Source of the DNA: Azospirillum griseum
GTDB taxonomy: Bacteria > Pseudomonadota > Alphaproteobacteria > Azospirillales > Azospirillaceae
DNA: 64,000 nucleotides
Direction of reading: 5' to 3'
NCBI RefSeq assembly: GCF_003966125.1
Contig: NZ_RXMA01000011.1
Location: 100,921-164,920 of the forward strand
The notes beneath the pieces are model-generated. The model ran no database searches, had not been told where the DNA came from, and was given only the letters and a program-made list of their open reading frames with translations. The number at the start of each line of letters is the position of its first letter. Positions within the stretch are counted from its first letter, which is position 1. Positions 14,388-26,847 of this stretch are shown here, piece after piece. Made by a program: the position numbers and the translations under genes.

Positions 14388-16217
14388 ATGCGCCGCGTTC
14401 TTGCCGTTGCCGCCACGCTGCTGTCCCTGGCCCTGCCCGCCTATGCCGGAACAGCGGTCGTTCCGGCTTTGAAACAGTTTGGCGAGCCACAATTCGCGCC
14501 GGATTTCACCCATTTCCCCCATGTGAATCCGAACGCGCCCAAGGGCGGATCGGTGACGCTCGCCGCACCCGGCAGCTTCGACAGCCTGAACAGCCTGATC
14601 CTGCGCGGCGTGCCCCCGCGCACGCTGGGGCTGATCGCCGACACGCTGATGGTTCCCTCGGGCTGGGAGCTGGACGCCGCCTATGGCGCGCTGGCCGAGA
14701 GTGTGGAACTGCCCGACGACCGGTCCTGGGCGATCTTCACCTTGCGGGCCAACGCGCGCTGGCACGACGGCGTGCCGGTGACGGCGCAGGATGTGCGCTT
14801 CACCTGGGACCAGATTCAGGCGCACGGCGCGCCCTTCCTCAAATCCTTCCTCGACCGCGTCAAGACGGTGGAGGCGCTGGACGACCGCCGGGTGAAAATC
14901 ACCGTGGATGGCGGCGGCGACCTCAAGCCGATCCTGGATTTCGCCCTGACCCTGTCACCGCGCCCGCAGCATTGGTGGACGGCCAACGGACGCGACCTGT
15001 CCAAGACCACGCTGGAACCGCCGCTGGGCAGCGGTCCCTACCGGATCAAAAGCGTCGATCCCGGCCGCAGCATCGTCTTTGAACGGGTGGCCGATTACTG
15101 GGGACGGGATTTGCCGGTCAACCGGGGGCTTTACAATTTCGACAGCGTCAAGATCGACTATTACCGCGACGACGATGTAAGCTTCGAAGCCTTCAAGGCC
15201 GGGGCCTATGATTTCCGCGCCGAGAATCGGGCCTTGCGCTGGGCCAGCGGCTATGATTTTCCGGCGATGCAGGATGGCCGGGTCGCCCGCCTCGCCATCC
15301 CCAGCGAGCTGCCGCTGGGCGCGCAGGGCTTCCGCCTGAACACCCGCCGCCCGGCCTTCGCCGACCCGAGGGTGCGGGAGGCGTTGGGACTGCTGTTCGA
15401 TTTCGACTGGATTCGCAAGAACATCCTGGCCGGACAGTACCGCCGGACGCTCAGCAACTTCCCCAACTCCGATTTCGGCGCGCGCGGCCTGCCCGGCCCG
15501 GCGGAACTGGTCCTGCTGGAGCCGCACCGCGCCCAACTGCCCGACCGGCTGTTCACCCAACCCTTTGCCCCGCCGACCACCGACGGCAGCAGCAACACCC
15601 GCGCGCAACAGCGCGACGCCCTGCGCCTGTTCAAGGAGGCCGGGTGGGAGACCCGCAACGGAACCCTGACCAACGTCAAGACCGGCGAACCGCTGCGCAT
15701 CGAGTTCCTCGACGGGACCGGCGCGCTGACCCGCGTGGTCCAGCCCTACATCGAAACGCTGCGCAAGATCGGCATCGACGCCACCCTGCGCATCGTCGAC
15801 AGCGCCCAATATCAGGCCCGGCTCGACGAGTTCGATTTTGACGTCGTGACCGTCAATCTGAACTTCTTCACCCCGCCCGGCACCGAATTGCGGACCTATT
15901 TCGGCTCGGCGGCGGCGGACACCAAGGGATCGGCCAATTACGCGGGCGTGCGCGACCCGGTGGCCGACGCGCTGATCGAACGGGTGTTGGCGGCCAAGGA
16001 TCTCGACAGCGTGCAGGCCGCGACCCGCGCGCTCGACCGCGTGCTGCTGTGGGGATTCTTCATGATCCCGCACTGGCACAACCCGGACAATTGGGTGGCG
16101 CACAAGACCTGGCTGGCCCACCCCGCCACCCCGGCAAAATACGATCAGGATTTCCGCAACACCCATTTCCCCGCCAATTGGTGGGTCGATCCGGCCAAAG
16201 CGGGCGCACGGCCTTGA
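14388..16217 (+). CDS. yejA: Extracellular solute-binding protein, YejA type (first copy)
   Basis: A 609-residue periplasmic peptide-binding protein (family 5 SBP). The signal peptide is MRRVLAVAATLLSLALPAYA. The mature part begins with the YejA-like HFPHVNPNAPKGGSV, then LGSGPYRIKSVDPGRSIVFERV and the hallmark [19 protein letters not shown]. It delivers ligand to the YejBEF permease encoded downstream; in E. coli this system imports microcin C and in Brucella it affects antimicrobial-peptide resistance. The start at 14388 gives the signal peptide directly. A second related gene follows after 46 nt. Confidence 0.93.
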   Translation: MRRVLAVAATLLSLALPAYAGTAVVPALKQFGEPQFAPDFTHFPHVNPNAPKGGSVTLAAPGSFDSLNSLILRGVPPRTLGLIADTLMVPSGWELDAAYGALAESVELPDDRSWAIFTLRANARWHDGVPVTAQDVRFTWDQIQAHGAPFLKSFLDRVKTVEALDDRRVKITVDGGGDLKPILDFALTLSPRPQHWWTANGRDLSKTTLEPPLGSGPYRIKSVDPGRSIVFERVADYWGRDLPVNRGLYNFDSVKIDYYRDDDVSFEAFKAGAYDFRAENRALRWASGYDFPAMQDGRVARLAIPSELPLGAQGFRLNTRRPAFADPRVREALGLLFDFDWIRKNILAGQYRRTLSNFPNSDFGARGLPGPAELVLLEPHRAQLPDRLFTQPFAPPTTDGSSNTRAQQRDALRLFKEAGWETRNGTLTNVKTGEPLRIEFLDGTGALTRVVQPYIETLRKIGIDATLRIVDSAQYQARLDEFDFDVVTVNLNFFTPPGTELRTYFGSAAADTKGSANYAGVRDPVADALIERVLAAKDLDSVQAATRALDRVLLWGFFMIPHWHNPDNWVAHKTWLAHPATPAKYDQDFRNTHFPANWWVDPAKAGARP

Positions 16218-16263
16218 TGTGGCCCCAATGAGGGGCTACTTCCGAACGAACGGATTCACCACA

Positions 16264-18162
16264 ATGACGGGGTTGGGAATGCAGGGTCGGACGCGCGTGA
16301 CACTGGCGGCGATGGTCGGCGCGATGCTGCTGGCCGCAGGCCCGGCAACGGCGCAGGACACCAGCGCCACGACGCCCCCGGCGCTCCACGCCATCACCCA
16401 GCACGGCGCGCCGAAATACGGCCCGGATTTCCAGCATTTCGACTACGCCGATCCCAACGCCCCCAAGGGCGGAGAAATCAAGCTGTCGGCCTTCGGCGGC
16501 TTCGACAACCTCAACCCCTTCATCCTGCGCGGCCAGACCGCCGCTGGGGCCGGGCTGGTCTTCCAGACCCTGACCACCGGCAGCGGGGACGAGGTCGGGA
16601 CCGAATACGGTTTGCTGGCCGAAACGATCCGGGTGGCGAAGGACCGCAGCGCCGTCACCTTCACCCTGCGGCCGCAGGCCCGCTTCCACGACGGCACGCC
16701 CGTCACCGCCGAGGATGTGATCTGGAGCTTTGAGACGCTGCGCGACAAGGGCCATCCGGTCTACCGGACCTATTACGCCGACGTCGCCAAGGCGGAGAAG
16801 ACCGGGGAGCGCGCCGTCACCTTCACGTTCCGCAACACCGACAACGCCGAACTGCCGATCATCATGGGGCAATTGCCGGTCCTGCCCCAACACGCCTTCG
16901 CCACGCGCGATTTCGCCACCACCACGCTGGAACCGCTGATCGGCAGCGGTCCCTATCGCGTGGCGGAGGTGCAGGCGGGTCGTTCCATCACCTACCAGCG
17001 CGTCACCGATTGGTGGGCGAAGGATCTGCCGGTCAACCGGGGCCGCTACAATTTCGACCGCATCCGCTACGACTATTACCGCGACCTCGACGTGTCCTTT
17101 GAAGCCTTCAAGGCCGGGGCCTATGATTTCCGGGTCGAGCATTCGTCGAAAAACTGGACGACCGGCTACAACACCCCCGCCGTGAAGGATGGCGAGATCG
17201 TCCGCGAGGAGATCAAGCACCAGGATCCGCAGGGGATGCAGGCCTTTGCCTTCAACATCCGCCGCCCGATCTTCCAGGACCGCAAGGTGCGCGAGGCGCT
17301 GAATTACCTGTTCGATTACGAGTGGACCCGCGCCAACCTGTCTTATGGCCTGTTCCAGCGGACCAAGAGCTATTTCGCCAATTCGGAATTGGCGGCCACC
17401 GGCCTGCCCTCCCCCGCCGAACTGGCCCTGTTGGAACCCTTTCGCGGCAAGATCCCGGACGAGGTGTTCACCACCCCGTTCGAACCGCCGAAAACCGACG
17501 GCAGCGGCAACATCCGCCAGAATCTGCGCACCGCGCTGGGCCTGTTGAAAGAGGCCGGGTGGGATCTGAAGAACAACAAGCTGGTCAACACCGCCACCGG
17601 CGCGCCCTTCCGCTTTGAAATCCTGATCGCGCAGGCGGACATGGAACGGATCATCCAACCTTTCCTGCGCAATCTGGAGCGCGCCGGGATCGAGGCAAGC
17701 ATCCGCGTGGTGGACACCGCCCAGTACCAGAACCGCACCGACAATTTCGATTTCGATATGACCATCGAACGGATGGCGCAATCCTTGTCACCCGGCAACG
17801 AACAGCGGGATTACTGGGAATCCTCACGCGCCGACCTGCCCGGCAGCCGCAACACCATCGGCATCAAGAATCCGGTGGTGGACGCGCTGGTGGAAAAGAT
17901 CATCGCCGCCCCGGACCGCGAGGCGCAGATCGCCGCCACCCGCGCGCTGGACCGCGTGCTGCTGTGGAACTGGTACGTCATCCCGCATTGGCACGACAGC
18001 GTGCACCGGGTGGCCTATTGGAACCGCTTCTCCCATCCGGCCATCACCGCCAAATACGGGCTGGGCGTGACCGACATCTGGTGGGTCGATCCGGCGAAGA
18101 ACGCCAAGCTGGCGACCAGCGCCCGCCGCACCGCCCCGTCACCCGCAACACCGTCGCCATAA
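16264..18162 (+). CDS. yejA: Extracellular solute-binding protein, YejA type (second copy)
   Basis: A 632-residue paralogue of the preceding gene with the same order of motifs: [41 protein letters not shown] and [19 protein letters not shown]. The signal peptide is near residues 6-32 ([23 protein letters not shown] in parts). The ATG at 16264 is used; 16279 is an alternative. By eye the two copies are clearly homologous but far from identical, so the duplication is old. It probably binds a different peptide range for the shared YejBEF channel. A 49-nt gap separates it from yejB. Confidence 0.93.
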   Translation: MTGLGMQGRTRVTLAAMVGAMLLAAGPATAQDTSATTPPALHAITQHGAPKYGPDFQHFDYADPNAPKGGEIKLSAFGGFDNLNPFILRGQTAAGAGLVFQTLTTGSGDEVGTEYGLLAETIRVAKDRSAVTFTLRPQARFHDGTPVTAEDVIWSFETLRDKGHPVYRTYYADVAKAEKTGERAVTFTFRNTDNAELPIIMGQLPVLPQHAFATRDFATTTLEPLIGSGPYRVAEVQAGRSITYQRVTDWWAKDLPVNRGRYNFDRIRYDYYRDLDVSFEAFKAGAYDFRVEHSSKNWTTGYNTPAVKDGEIVREEIKHQDPQGMQAFAFNIRRPIFQDRKVREALNYLFDYEWTRANLSYGLFQRTKSYFANSELAATGLPSPAELALLEPFRGKIPDEVFTTPFEPPKTDGSGNIRQNLRTALGLLKEAGWDLKNNKLVNTATGAPFRFEILIAQADMERIIQPFLRNLERAGIEASIRVVDTAQYQNRTDNFDFDMTIERMAQSLSPGNEQRDYWESSRADLPGSRNTIGIKNPVVDALVEKIIAAPDREAQIAATRALDRVLLWNWYVIPHWHDSVHRVAYWNRFSHPAITAKYGLGVTDIWWVDPAKNAKLATSARRTAPSPATPSP

Positions 18163-18211
18163 CCCCGCAAGTTCCACTGCAATTCCGCCAAAGACGGGGA
18201 CGCCACCGCCC

Positions 18212-19324
18212 ATGCTGGCCTACATCACCCGCCGCCTGCTGCTGATCGTGCCGACGCTGGTCGGCATCATGATCATCAATTTCCTGATCGTGCAGATCGC
18301 CCCCGGCGGCCCGATCGAGCAGATGATCGCCCGCGTCCAGGGCACGGCGGTGGAGGCCACCTCGCGCATCGGCGGCTCGGCCAGCGGCGACAGCGGGGCC
18401 ACCACCCAGCAACACGCCCAAACCGGCGGCGACAGCGGCAACCGCTACCGGGGCGCGCAGGGGCTGGATCCCGCTTTCATCAAGCAGTTGGAGAAGGAAT
18501 TCGGCTTCGACAAACCGTTGCACGAACGCTTTCTCCACATGATGGGCAATTACGTCGTCTTTGATTTCGGGACCAGCTATTTCCGCGACCGCCGGGTCGT
18601 CGATCTGGTGATCGAAAAAATGCCGGTGTCGATTTCGCTGGGGGTATGGACGACGCTGATCGTCTATCTGGTCTCCATCCCGCTGGGCATCGCCAAGGCG
18701 GTGCGCGACGGCCAGCCCTTTGACGTCTGGACGTCGGGGGTCGTCATCGTCGGCTACGCCATTCCGGGCTTTCTCTTCGCGGTGCTGCTGATCGTCGTCT
18801 TCGCCGGGGGCCGATACCTCGACTGGTTCCCCTTGCGCGGTCTGGTGTCGGACAATTGGGCGTCGCTGCCCTGGTACAAACAGGTTCTGGATTACCTGTG
18901 GCACATGGTGTTGCCGGTGCTGGCCATGGTGATCGGCGGCTTTGCCGGGCTGACCATGCTGACCAAGAACTCCTTCCTGGAGGAGATCGGCAAGCAGTAT
19001 GTCGTGACCGCGCGGGCCAAGGGTCTGGCGGAACGGCAGGTGCTGTACGGCCATGTCTTCCGCAACGCCATGCTGATCGTCATCGCCGGATTCCCCGGGG
19101 CCTTCATCGGCATCCTGTTCACCGGGGCGATGCTGATCGAGGTGATCTTCTCGCTCGACGGGCTGGGCCTGCTGGGGTTCGAGGCGGCGATCAACCGCGA
19201 TTATCCGGTGATGTTCGGCACGCTGTATTTCTTCACCCTGTTGGGTCTGGTGATGAATCTGGTCGGGGACGTCACCTATGTCCTGGTCGATCCCCGCATC
19301 GATTTCGACTCGCGGAGCGTCTGA
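18212..19324 (+). CDS. yejB: ABC transporter permease YejB
   Basis: A 370-residue inner-membrane permease. It opens with [19 protein letters not shown], then [18 protein letters not shown], and carries the permease EAA-like loop ([14 protein letters not shown]; here [22 protein letters not shown] in pieces). About six membrane segments. A hydrophilic insertion rich in Gly/Ser/Ala (residues ~45-75) between TM1 and the body is characteristic of YejB. It pairs with YejE, whose TTG start lies 3 nt after the yejB stop. Confidence 0.95.
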   Translation: MLAYITRRLLLIVPTLVGIMIINFLIVQIAPGGPIEQMIARVQGTAVEATSRIGGSASGDSGATTQQHAQTGGDSGNRYRGAQGLDPAFIKQLEKEFGFDKPLHERFLHMMGNYVVFDFGTSYFRDRRVVDLVIEKMPVSISLGVWTTLIVYLVSIPLGIAKAVRDGQPFDVWTSGVVIVGYAIPGFLFAVLLIVVFAGGRYLDWFPLRGLVSDNWASLPWYKQVLDYLWHMVLPVLAMVIGGFAGLTMLTKNSFLEEIGKQYVVTARAKGLAERQVLYGHVFRNAMLIVIAGFPGAFIGILFTGAMLIEVIFSLDGLGLLGFEAAINRDYPVMFGTLYFFTLLGLVMNLVGDVTYVLVDPRIDFDSRSV

Positions 19325-19327
19325 GCC

Positions 19328-20442
19328 TTGCGCCTCACCCCCATCACCCGCCGCCGTCTGGCGAATTTCCGGGCCAACCGGCGCGGATTCTGGTCCTTCT
19401 GGATCTTCCTGGCGCTGTTCACCCTGTCGCTGGGGGCGGAGTTCATCGCCAACGACAAGCCGCTGGTCGTCCGCTACGACAACGCCCTCTATTGGCCGGT
19501 CTTCACCGCCTATCCCGAAACCACCTTCGGCGGCGAGTTCGCGACGGAAACCGATTACCGCGACCCCTTCGTGCGCGAACTGATCGCGGCCAAGGGCTGG
19601 ATGGTGTGGGCGCCGATCCGCTACAGCTACCGCACCATCAATTACAACCTGCCGGTTCCCGCCCCGGCCCCACCGTCGGCCGACAATTGGCTGGGCACCG
19701 ACGACCAGGGGCGCGACGTGGTGGCCCGCCTGATCTACGGCTTCCGCATCTCCGTCCTGTTCGGGTTGACGCTGACGCTGTTCTCCTCGGTCATCGGGGT
19801 GATGGCGGGTGCGGTCCAGGGCTATTTCGGCGGGCTGACCGACCTGCTGTTCCAGCGCTTCATCGAGATCTGGCAGGGGCTGCCCACCCTGTTCCTGCTC
19901 ATCATCCTGGCCAGCGTGGTGACGCCGACCTTCTGGTGGCTGCTGGGCCTGCTGCTGCTGTTTTCCTGGACCGCGCTGGTCCATGTGGTGCGGGCGGAGT
20001 TCCTGCGCGCCCGCAATCTGGATTACGTGCGGGCGGCGCGCGCGCTGGGGGCGAGTGACGTCACCATCATGGTCCGCCATGTGCTGCCCAACGCCATGGT
20101 GGCAACGTTGACCTTCATGCCCTTCATCCTCAACGGGTCGATCACCACGCTCACCGCGCTGGATTTCCTGGGCTTCGGCCTGCCGCCCGGCTCCCCCTCG
20201 CTGGGCGAGCTGCTGGCGCAGGGCAAGGCCAACCTGCAAGCGCCCTGGCTGGGCCTGACCGCCTTCATCGTGCTGGCGCTGACGCTCAGCCTGCTGATCT
20301 TCATCGGCGAGGCGGTGCGCGACGCCTTCGACCCGCGCAAGACCATCGCCGCCCTGTCCACCGGGGTGTCCACGGCGACGGACGAGACCGCAGAGGCGGT
20401 GGACCGCAGCCACGCCGCTTCCTCTTCGACAAGGCCCCGCCC

Positions 20443-20446
<4 letters not shown>
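19328..20446 (+). CDS. yejE: ABC transporter permease YejE
   Basis: A 372-residue inner-membrane permease from a TTG start just after yejB. The family opening RRRLANFRANRRGFWSFWIF is followed by a large periplasmic loop (GGEFATETDYRDPFVRELI) and NWLGTDDQGRDVVARLIYGF. The EAA loop reads YVRAARALGASDVTIMVRHV, and the C-terminus has DFLGFGLPPGSPSLGELLAQ. The stop overlaps yejF by ATGA, so YejB, YejE and YejF are probably made in balanced amounts. Confidence 0.95.
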
Positions 20447-22104
<1,658 letters not shown>

Positions 22105-22152
22105 CGCCACCGCGCTTGCGGCGTCACCGCCTGCCCATCACCGCCCGTTTGG

Positions 22153-22662
22153 TCACAGCCGGTCGCGGATCATCAGCAGGCTGGGAATCACCATGCCGTT
22201 GGCGATGCGGACGTCGAGCGGCCCCAGCGGGCGGAACCCCTGCGACTGGTAAAACTCACCGGCCACAAGGCTGGCGTAGCATTCGAACCGCTGCACCCCC
22301 GCCGCCCGCGCATCCACCACGCAGCGCTCGATCAACGCCGCCCCCACCCCACGCCGCAGCCAATCCGGGTGCGTGCCGAAATGGCGGATGTGGCCCAGGG
22401 TCGGGTCCACCGGGTCGTTCGGGGCGTCGGGCCGCTCCAACGACCAACCGCCGCACCCGACCGGAGTCCCGTCCGCCGTTTCCACCACGTAATAGCGACC
22501 GGAGCGCAACAGGGCCGGGTTGGCGCGCATCATCAGCGGCAGCACCCGATCCAGCGCCCCCGGCGGATAGCCCGGCTCCATCAGCGTGGTGTAGCAGACG
22601 CGCAGCAGATCGCTGACCGCCTCGGCGTCGGCCGCGACGGTCGGGCGAACCGCCAGGGGCAT
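22153..22662 (-). CDS. GNAT family N-acetyltransferase
   Basis: A 169-residue protein with the GNAT fold. Visible are VRPTVAADAEAVSDLLRVCY at the N-terminus, a central GCGGWSLE strand, the acetyl-CoA loop LRRGVGAALIERCVVDARAAG and the late ECYASLVAGEFYQSQGF segment. The ATG at 22662 (MPLAVRPT) is chosen; a GTG at 22680 would add six residues. It is downstream of the GST gene (32-nt gap) and may be cotranscribed. The acceptor substrate is unknown. Confidence 0.88.
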   Translation of the reverse strand: MPLAVRPTVAADAEAVSDLLRVCYTTLMEPGYPPGALDRVLPLMMRANPALLRSGRYYVVETADGTPVGCGGWSLERPDAPNDPVDPTLGHIRHFGTHPDWLRRGVGAALIERCVVDARAAGVQRFECYASLVAGEFYQSQGFRPLGPLDVRIANGMVIPSLLMIRDRL

Positions 22663-22694
22663 GTCCGGTAATCGCGTCACGGCAGCCCCGGCCC

Positions 22695-23339
22695 TCACAG
22701 TTGCAGCACCCAGGGTTCGGCCTTGGCGGCGGCGGTCCACTCCTGCATCGCGGGCAACGCCTGCACCGCGTCCATATAGGCCCGCGACACCGCGTCCACC
22801 ACCACGCCATAGGTTTCGAAACGGGTGACGACCGGGGCGAACATGGCGTCGGCGATGGTGAAACCGCCAAACAGGAACGGCCCGCCCTGGCCGAAACGGG
22901 CGCGGCAATCGGCCCACAGCGCCTGGATGCGGGCGATGTCCGCCGCGCTGTCGGGAGTCATCCCCTCCCCGTGGCGGTCGATCTTCAGATCCATCGACAT
23001 GGCGTTGCGCAGGGCGGCAAAGCCCGAATGCATCTCCGCCGACACCGACCGCGCGATGGCGCGGGCGTGCGGATCGGCCGGCCACAAACCGGCGGCGGGG
23101 GCCAGTTCGGCGACATACTCGCAAATCGCCAGCGAATCCCAGATCACCCGATCGCCGTCGATCAGGCACGGCACCTTGCCGCTGGGGCAATGGGCGAGGA
23201 TCTGCGCCTTGGTCTCGGGCTGGCGCAGGGGAATGACAATCTCGGCAAAGCTCACCCCGGCCTGCTTGAGCGCCAACCACGGGCGCAGCGACCAGGAGGA
23301 ATACGCCTTGTTGCCCACAACCAACGTCATAGCGCTCAT
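22695..23339 (-). CDS. Glutathione S-transferase family protein
   Basis: A 214-residue cytosolic GST. The thioredoxin-like N-terminal domain starts LVVGNKAYSSWSLRPWLAL, with the probable catalytic Ser in SSWS and the glutathione-contacting motif GKVPCLIDGDRVIWDSLAI (~53-71). The helical C-terminal domain contains FLFGGFTIADAMFAPVV, the N-capping motif of GSTs. The YSSWSLRPWL segment resembles a zeta/YfcF-like subgroup. The substrate is not known. Confidence 0.93.
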   Translation of the reverse strand: MSAMTLVVGNKAYSSWSLRPWLALKQAGVSFAEIVIPLRQPETKAQILAHCPSGKVPCLIDGDRVIWDSLAICEYVAELAPAAGLWPADPHARAIARSVSAEMHSGFAALRNAMSMDLKIDRHGEGMTPDSAADIARIQALWADCRARFGQGGPFLFGGFTIADAMFAPVVTRFETYGVVVDAVSRAYMDAVQALPAMQEWTAAAKAEPWVLQL

Positions 23340-23572
23340 CTCTCACCCACCCATACCGAAAGGAGAGGCCGAGCATGCCCAGGCACAGCAAGGGGCGCAA
23401 GCCCCCCTCGGCGCATGGCTCGTCACCACCACCATTCCCGATGAAATCGTTCGGAATGAAAGCATTTTGCGCGTTTTCCGGCGCAATCCCGGCCATTGCC
23501 CCCTTTTCAGCCGGGCGTGGGCGCGCCATCCTTACCGGACATGACCGTTTGATTGCCAAAGGATCGCCTGTC

Positions 23573-24943
23573 TTGCTCGCCACCCTGCTCGCCGTTGCTC
23601 CGCCGGACACCGTCGCCCTCATCCCCGTGACCAAGGCCGGTTTGCCGGATTGGCTGGCCGGTCAATCACCGGAGACCGCCGCCTGGCTCAAAACCGTGGG
23701 CTTCGCCGGGGACGCCGGAAGCGTCGCCTTCCTGCCGGGCGGCGATGGCGCGCGCGCGCTGGTCGGGGTGTCGGCGCTCGATGACCTGTGGGCCTTCGCC
23801 GGGTTGCCGACCAGCTTGCCCGCCGGGTCCTACCACATCGACGCGGCGCTCGACGCGCGGGCGGCCACCCGCGCGGCGCTGGGCTGGGCCTTGGGCAGCT
23901 ACCGCTTCACCCGCTACAAGAAGACCGACAAGCCGCTGGCCGGGCTGGTCTGGCCCGCGCACGCCGACCGGGGCGAGGTGGAGCGCACCGCCAGCGCGGT
24001 GACGCTGGTGCGCGATCTGGTCAACACCCCCGCCTGCGACCTCGGCCCCGCCGAACTGGCCGACACCGCCCGCGCCCTGGCCGAGGAGTTCGAGGCCGCG
24101 CTCGACGTCATCGTCGGCCCCGATCTGCTGGACCGCGATTACCCGGCGATTCACGCCGTGGGCCGCGCCAGCCCGCGCGCGCCGCGCCTGATTGATCTGC
24201 GTTGGGGCAACCCGGAGCATCCGAAAGTCACCATCGTCGGCAAGGGCGTGTGCTTTGACACCGGCGGGCTGGATCTGAAACCGTCCTCCGCCATGCTGAT
24301 GATGAAAAAGGACATGGGCGGCGCCGCCCACGCGCTGGCGCTGGGCCGGATGGTGATGATGGCCGGGCTGCCGGTGCGGCTGCGCGTGCTGGTTCCGGCG
24401 GTGGAAAACGTCGTCGGCGGCGATTCCTTCAAACCGATGGACGTGCTGAAGACCCGCAAGGGCCTGACGGTGGAGGTCGGCAACACCGACGCCGAAGGCC
24501 GCCTGATCCTGTGCGACGCGCTGGCGGAGGCGGATTCGGAACAGCCCGCTCTGCTGATCGACTTCGCCACCCTGACCGGGGCCGCCCGCGTCGCCCTGGG
24601 GCCGGACCTGCCCGCCCTGCTGTCCAACAACGATTCCCTGGCCAGCGACCTGCTCGCCGCCGGGACGGAGGTCGAGGATCCGATGTGGCGGCTGCCGCTG
24701 TGGGCACCCTACCGCAAGGGGCTGGACAGCAAGGTGGCCGACCTCAGCAACGTCACCAGCAACGGCTTTGCCGGAGCCATCACCGCCGGGCTGTTCCTGC
24801 AGGACTTCGTGTCGAAAGACACCCCATGGGCGCATCTGGACACCTACGCCTGGAACAGCGGGACCCGCCCCGGCCGCCCGGAGGGCGGGGAGGCGCTGGG
24901 CCTGCGCGCCGCCTACGCGGTGATCGCCAAGCGGTTCGGCTGA
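23573..24943 (+). CDS. Leucyl aminopeptidase family protein (M17)
   Basis: A 456-residue cytosolic metallopeptidase that removes N-terminal residues from peptides. The catalytic domain shows VGKGVCFDTGGLDLKPS (metal/lysine site), KKDMGGAAHAL and the M17 signature NTDAEGRL. A TTG at 23573 is chosen as the start because AAAGGA stands 8-9 nt ahead and the length then fits the short PepB-like class; the upstream in-frame sequence looks non-coding. It is divergent from the GST gene. A weak hairpin follows the stop. Confidence 0.93.
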   Translation: MLATLLAVAPPDTVALIPVTKAGLPDWLAGQSPETAAWLKTVGFAGDAGSVAFLPGGDGARALVGVSALDDLWAFAGLPTSLPAGSYHIDAALDARAATRAALGWALGSYRFTRYKKTDKPLAGLVWPAHADRGEVERTASAVTLVRDLVNTPACDLGPAELADTARALAEEFEAALDVIVGPDLLDRDYPAIHAVGRASPRAPRLIDLRWGNPEHPKVTIVGKGVCFDTGGLDLKPSSAMLMMKKDMGGAAHALALGRMVMMAGLPVRLRVLVPAVENVVGGDSFKPMDVLKTRKGLTVEVGNTDAEGRLILCDALAEADSEQPALLIDFATLTGAARVALGPDLPALLSNNDSLASDLLAAGTEVEDPMWRLPLWAPYRKGLDSKVADLSNVTSNGFAGAITAGLFLQDFVSKDTPWAHLDTYAWNSGTRPGRPEGGEALGLRAAYAVIAKRFG

Positions 24944-24959
24944 CGCCCGCGCGCGGTGG

Positions 24960-24985
24960 GGCAAAGGGGGGCGCCCGTCTTTGCC
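24960..24985 (+). terminator. Possible terminator after the M17 peptidase gene
   Basis: GGCAAAG (24960-24966) pairs with CTTTGCC (24979-24985) around a GC-rich loop, 17 nt after the stop codon. The stem is short and no T-tract follows, so efficiency is uncertain. The remainder of the gap to fliG shows no other clear signal. Confidence 0.35.
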
Positions 24986-25109
24986 TCACCCGGCACCGCC
25001 GGACGACTCGCCGAATCCATGGCGCGGCGGATGGGAACGTATTACAACAGAGTCCATGGTTTAGAGGTCGCCGGGTCGGGCGGCGGGGCGACGGGGTGGA
25101 GACAGAGAG

Positions 25110-26132
25110 ATGGCGCTGAAGGTTCGTGAGGATTTCCGCACCCTCACCGGCCCGGAAAAGGCCGCGATCCTGATGCTGGCCTTGGGCGATGAGCATTCGT
25201 CCAAGCTCTTCTCCATGATGGACGATGAAGAGATCAAAGAGCTGTCGCAGGTGATGGCCAATCTCGGCACCGTGTCGGCCAACATCATCGAACGCCTGTT
25301 CGTCGAGTTCGCCGAACAGATGTCGGCCACCGGATCGCTCGTCGGCTCCTTCGACTCCACCGAACGGCTGCTGATGAAGACCTTGCCCAAGGACAAGGTC
25401 GACCAGATCATGGAGGAAATCCGTGGTCCCGCCGGTCGCACCATGTGGGACAAGCTGGCGAACGTGAACGAATCCGTTCTGTCCAACTATCTGAAGAACG
25501 AATACCCGCAGACCGTCGCCGTCGTGCTGTCCAAAATCCGCCCGGAACACGCCGGGCGCGTGCTGACCCAGCTGCCGGAAAGCTTCGCCATGGAAGTCAT
25601 CATGCGCATGCTGCGCATGGAGGCGGTGCAGAAAGAGGTTCTGGACGACGTCGAACGCACGCTGCGCACCGAGTTCATGACCAACCTGGCCCGCACCAGC
25701 CGCCGCGACAGCCACGAAATGCTCGCGGAAATCTTCAACGGCCTGGACCGCACCACCGAACACCGTTTCATGGCGGCGTTGGAGGAGCGCAACCGCGACA
25801 GCGCCGAGCGCATCAAGTCGCTGATGTTCACGTTTGAGGATCTGTCCAAGCTCGACCCGTCCGGCGTGCAGACCCTGTTGCGCACGGTGGACAAGCAGAA
25901 GCTGGGAACCGCGCTGAAGGGCGCGTCGGAAACGCTGAAGGATCTCTTCTTCTCCAACATGTCCGAACGCGCCGCCAAGATCATGCGCGAGGACATGGCC
26001 GCCATGGGTCCGGTCCGCGTCCGCGAGGTGGACGAGGCGCAGATGTACATGGTCCAGCTGGCCAAGGATCTGGCCGCGCGCGGCGAAATCGTCATTTCCG
26101 AAGGCAGCGGCGAAAACGAACTCATCTATTGA
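25110..26132 (+). CDS. fliG: Flagellar motor switch protein FliG
   Basis: A 340-residue protein of normal FliG length. The N-terminal domain starts [23 protein letters not shown] and binds FliF. The middle domain has the EHPQ-like motif as [13 protein letters not shown], with GRVLTQLP after it. The C-terminal torque domain contains charged helices ([19 protein letters not shown]) followed by [21 protein letters not shown]. It forms the rotor-side ring with FliM/FliN. No other flagellar gene is adjacent, so here fliG stands alone. Confidence 0.97.
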   Translation: MALKVREDFRTLTGPEKAAILMLALGDEHSSKLFSMMDDEEIKELSQVMANLGTVSANIIERLFVEFAEQMSATGSLVGSFDSTERLLMKTLPKDKVDQIMEEIRGPAGRTMWDKLANVNESVLSNYLKNEYPQTVAVVLSKIRPEHAGRVLTQLPESFAMEVIMRMLRMEAVQKEVLDDVERTLRTEFMTNLARTSRRDSHEMLAEIFNGLDRTTEHRFMAALEERNRDSAERIKSLMFTFEDLSKLDPSGVQTLLRTVDKQKLGTALKGASETLKDLFFSNMSERAAKIMREDMAAMGPVRVREVDEAQMYMVQLAKDLAARGEIVISEGSGENELIY

Positions 26133-26339
26133 TGGGCGTTGCGGAGTCTGCCTCTCCAGCATGATGCCCTGGCCCCGCAACCGCTCCACCGCACCGAATC
26201 GTCTCTGCGATCGACGCCTGACACCGCGCGGATCGTTGGCACGGTCCGCGAAAGGCTTGCGCGTGTGGGGTGGGTTGGGCGACACTCGGCGCGCGGGATC
26301 CGGGCGCGGCCCTGGACGCGGATATGGCTGGGGGGAAGC

Positions 26340-26828
26340 ATGGCTCGGAACCTCAAGGCGCTGGGTTTGTGGCGTGCGGCGCTGGTCGCCAGCGTGCGGC
26401 AGGACGGGCCGGATTTGTCGGCCCGGCAATTGGCGATCCTGTTGCAGGTCTATCTGACCGACCCACCCCACACCGTGCGCGGGCTGGCCGCGCTGCTGAA
26501 CATCTCCAAACCCGCCGTCACCCGCGCCCTGGATCGCCTGTCGGTCCTCAGCTTCGTCAAACGCAAGCGCGACACCGAGGACAAGCGCAACGTCCTGGTT
26601 CAGCGCACCGTCAGGGGCAGCGTCTTCCTGTCGGACTTCGCCGAGCTGGTGATCGCCGCCGGGGCGGTGACGGAGGAGGACATGGCCGTCGTCCGCGCGG
26701 AAGAGGCGCTGGCCCTGGCCGCCAAGAACCGGCTGGAAGCCGCCCTGAAATCCCCCGGCCCGGCCACGCCGACAGCGGTGGAGGCGGCGGTCGTGGCGGC
26801 CGCAGCGGTCGCCACCCCGTCGCAATAG
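26340..26828 (+). CDS. MarR family transcriptional regulator
   Basis: A 162-residue winged-helix protein. The DNA-binding core is QLAILLQVYLTDPPHTVRGL then ISKPAVTRALDRLSVLSFVKR, with the wing RDTEDKRNVLVQRT. The C-terminal 25 residues are Ala/Val/Pro-rich and low in complexity. The ATG at 26340 is preceded by a strong GGGGGGAAG ribosome site; longer readings upstream are not credible. The 207-bp gap after fliG shows no other gene. Its target is unknown. Confidence 0.88.
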   Translation: MARNLKALGLWRAALVASVRQDGPDLSARQLAILLQVYLTDPPHTVRGLAALLNISKPAVTRALDRLSVLSFVKRKRDTEDKRNVLVQRTVRGSVFLSDFAELVIAAGAVTEEDMAVVRAEEALALAAKNRLEAALKSPGPATPTAVEAAVVAAAAVATPSQ

Positions 26829-26847
26829 TCCCGCCTCCCCCCGCTTC

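Noticed and set aside
18044..20413. A 789-residue minus-strand open frame across yejB/yejE
   Set aside because: Shadow frame with Gln/His/Arg/Asp-rich composition; yejB and yejE on the + strand have complete family motifs.
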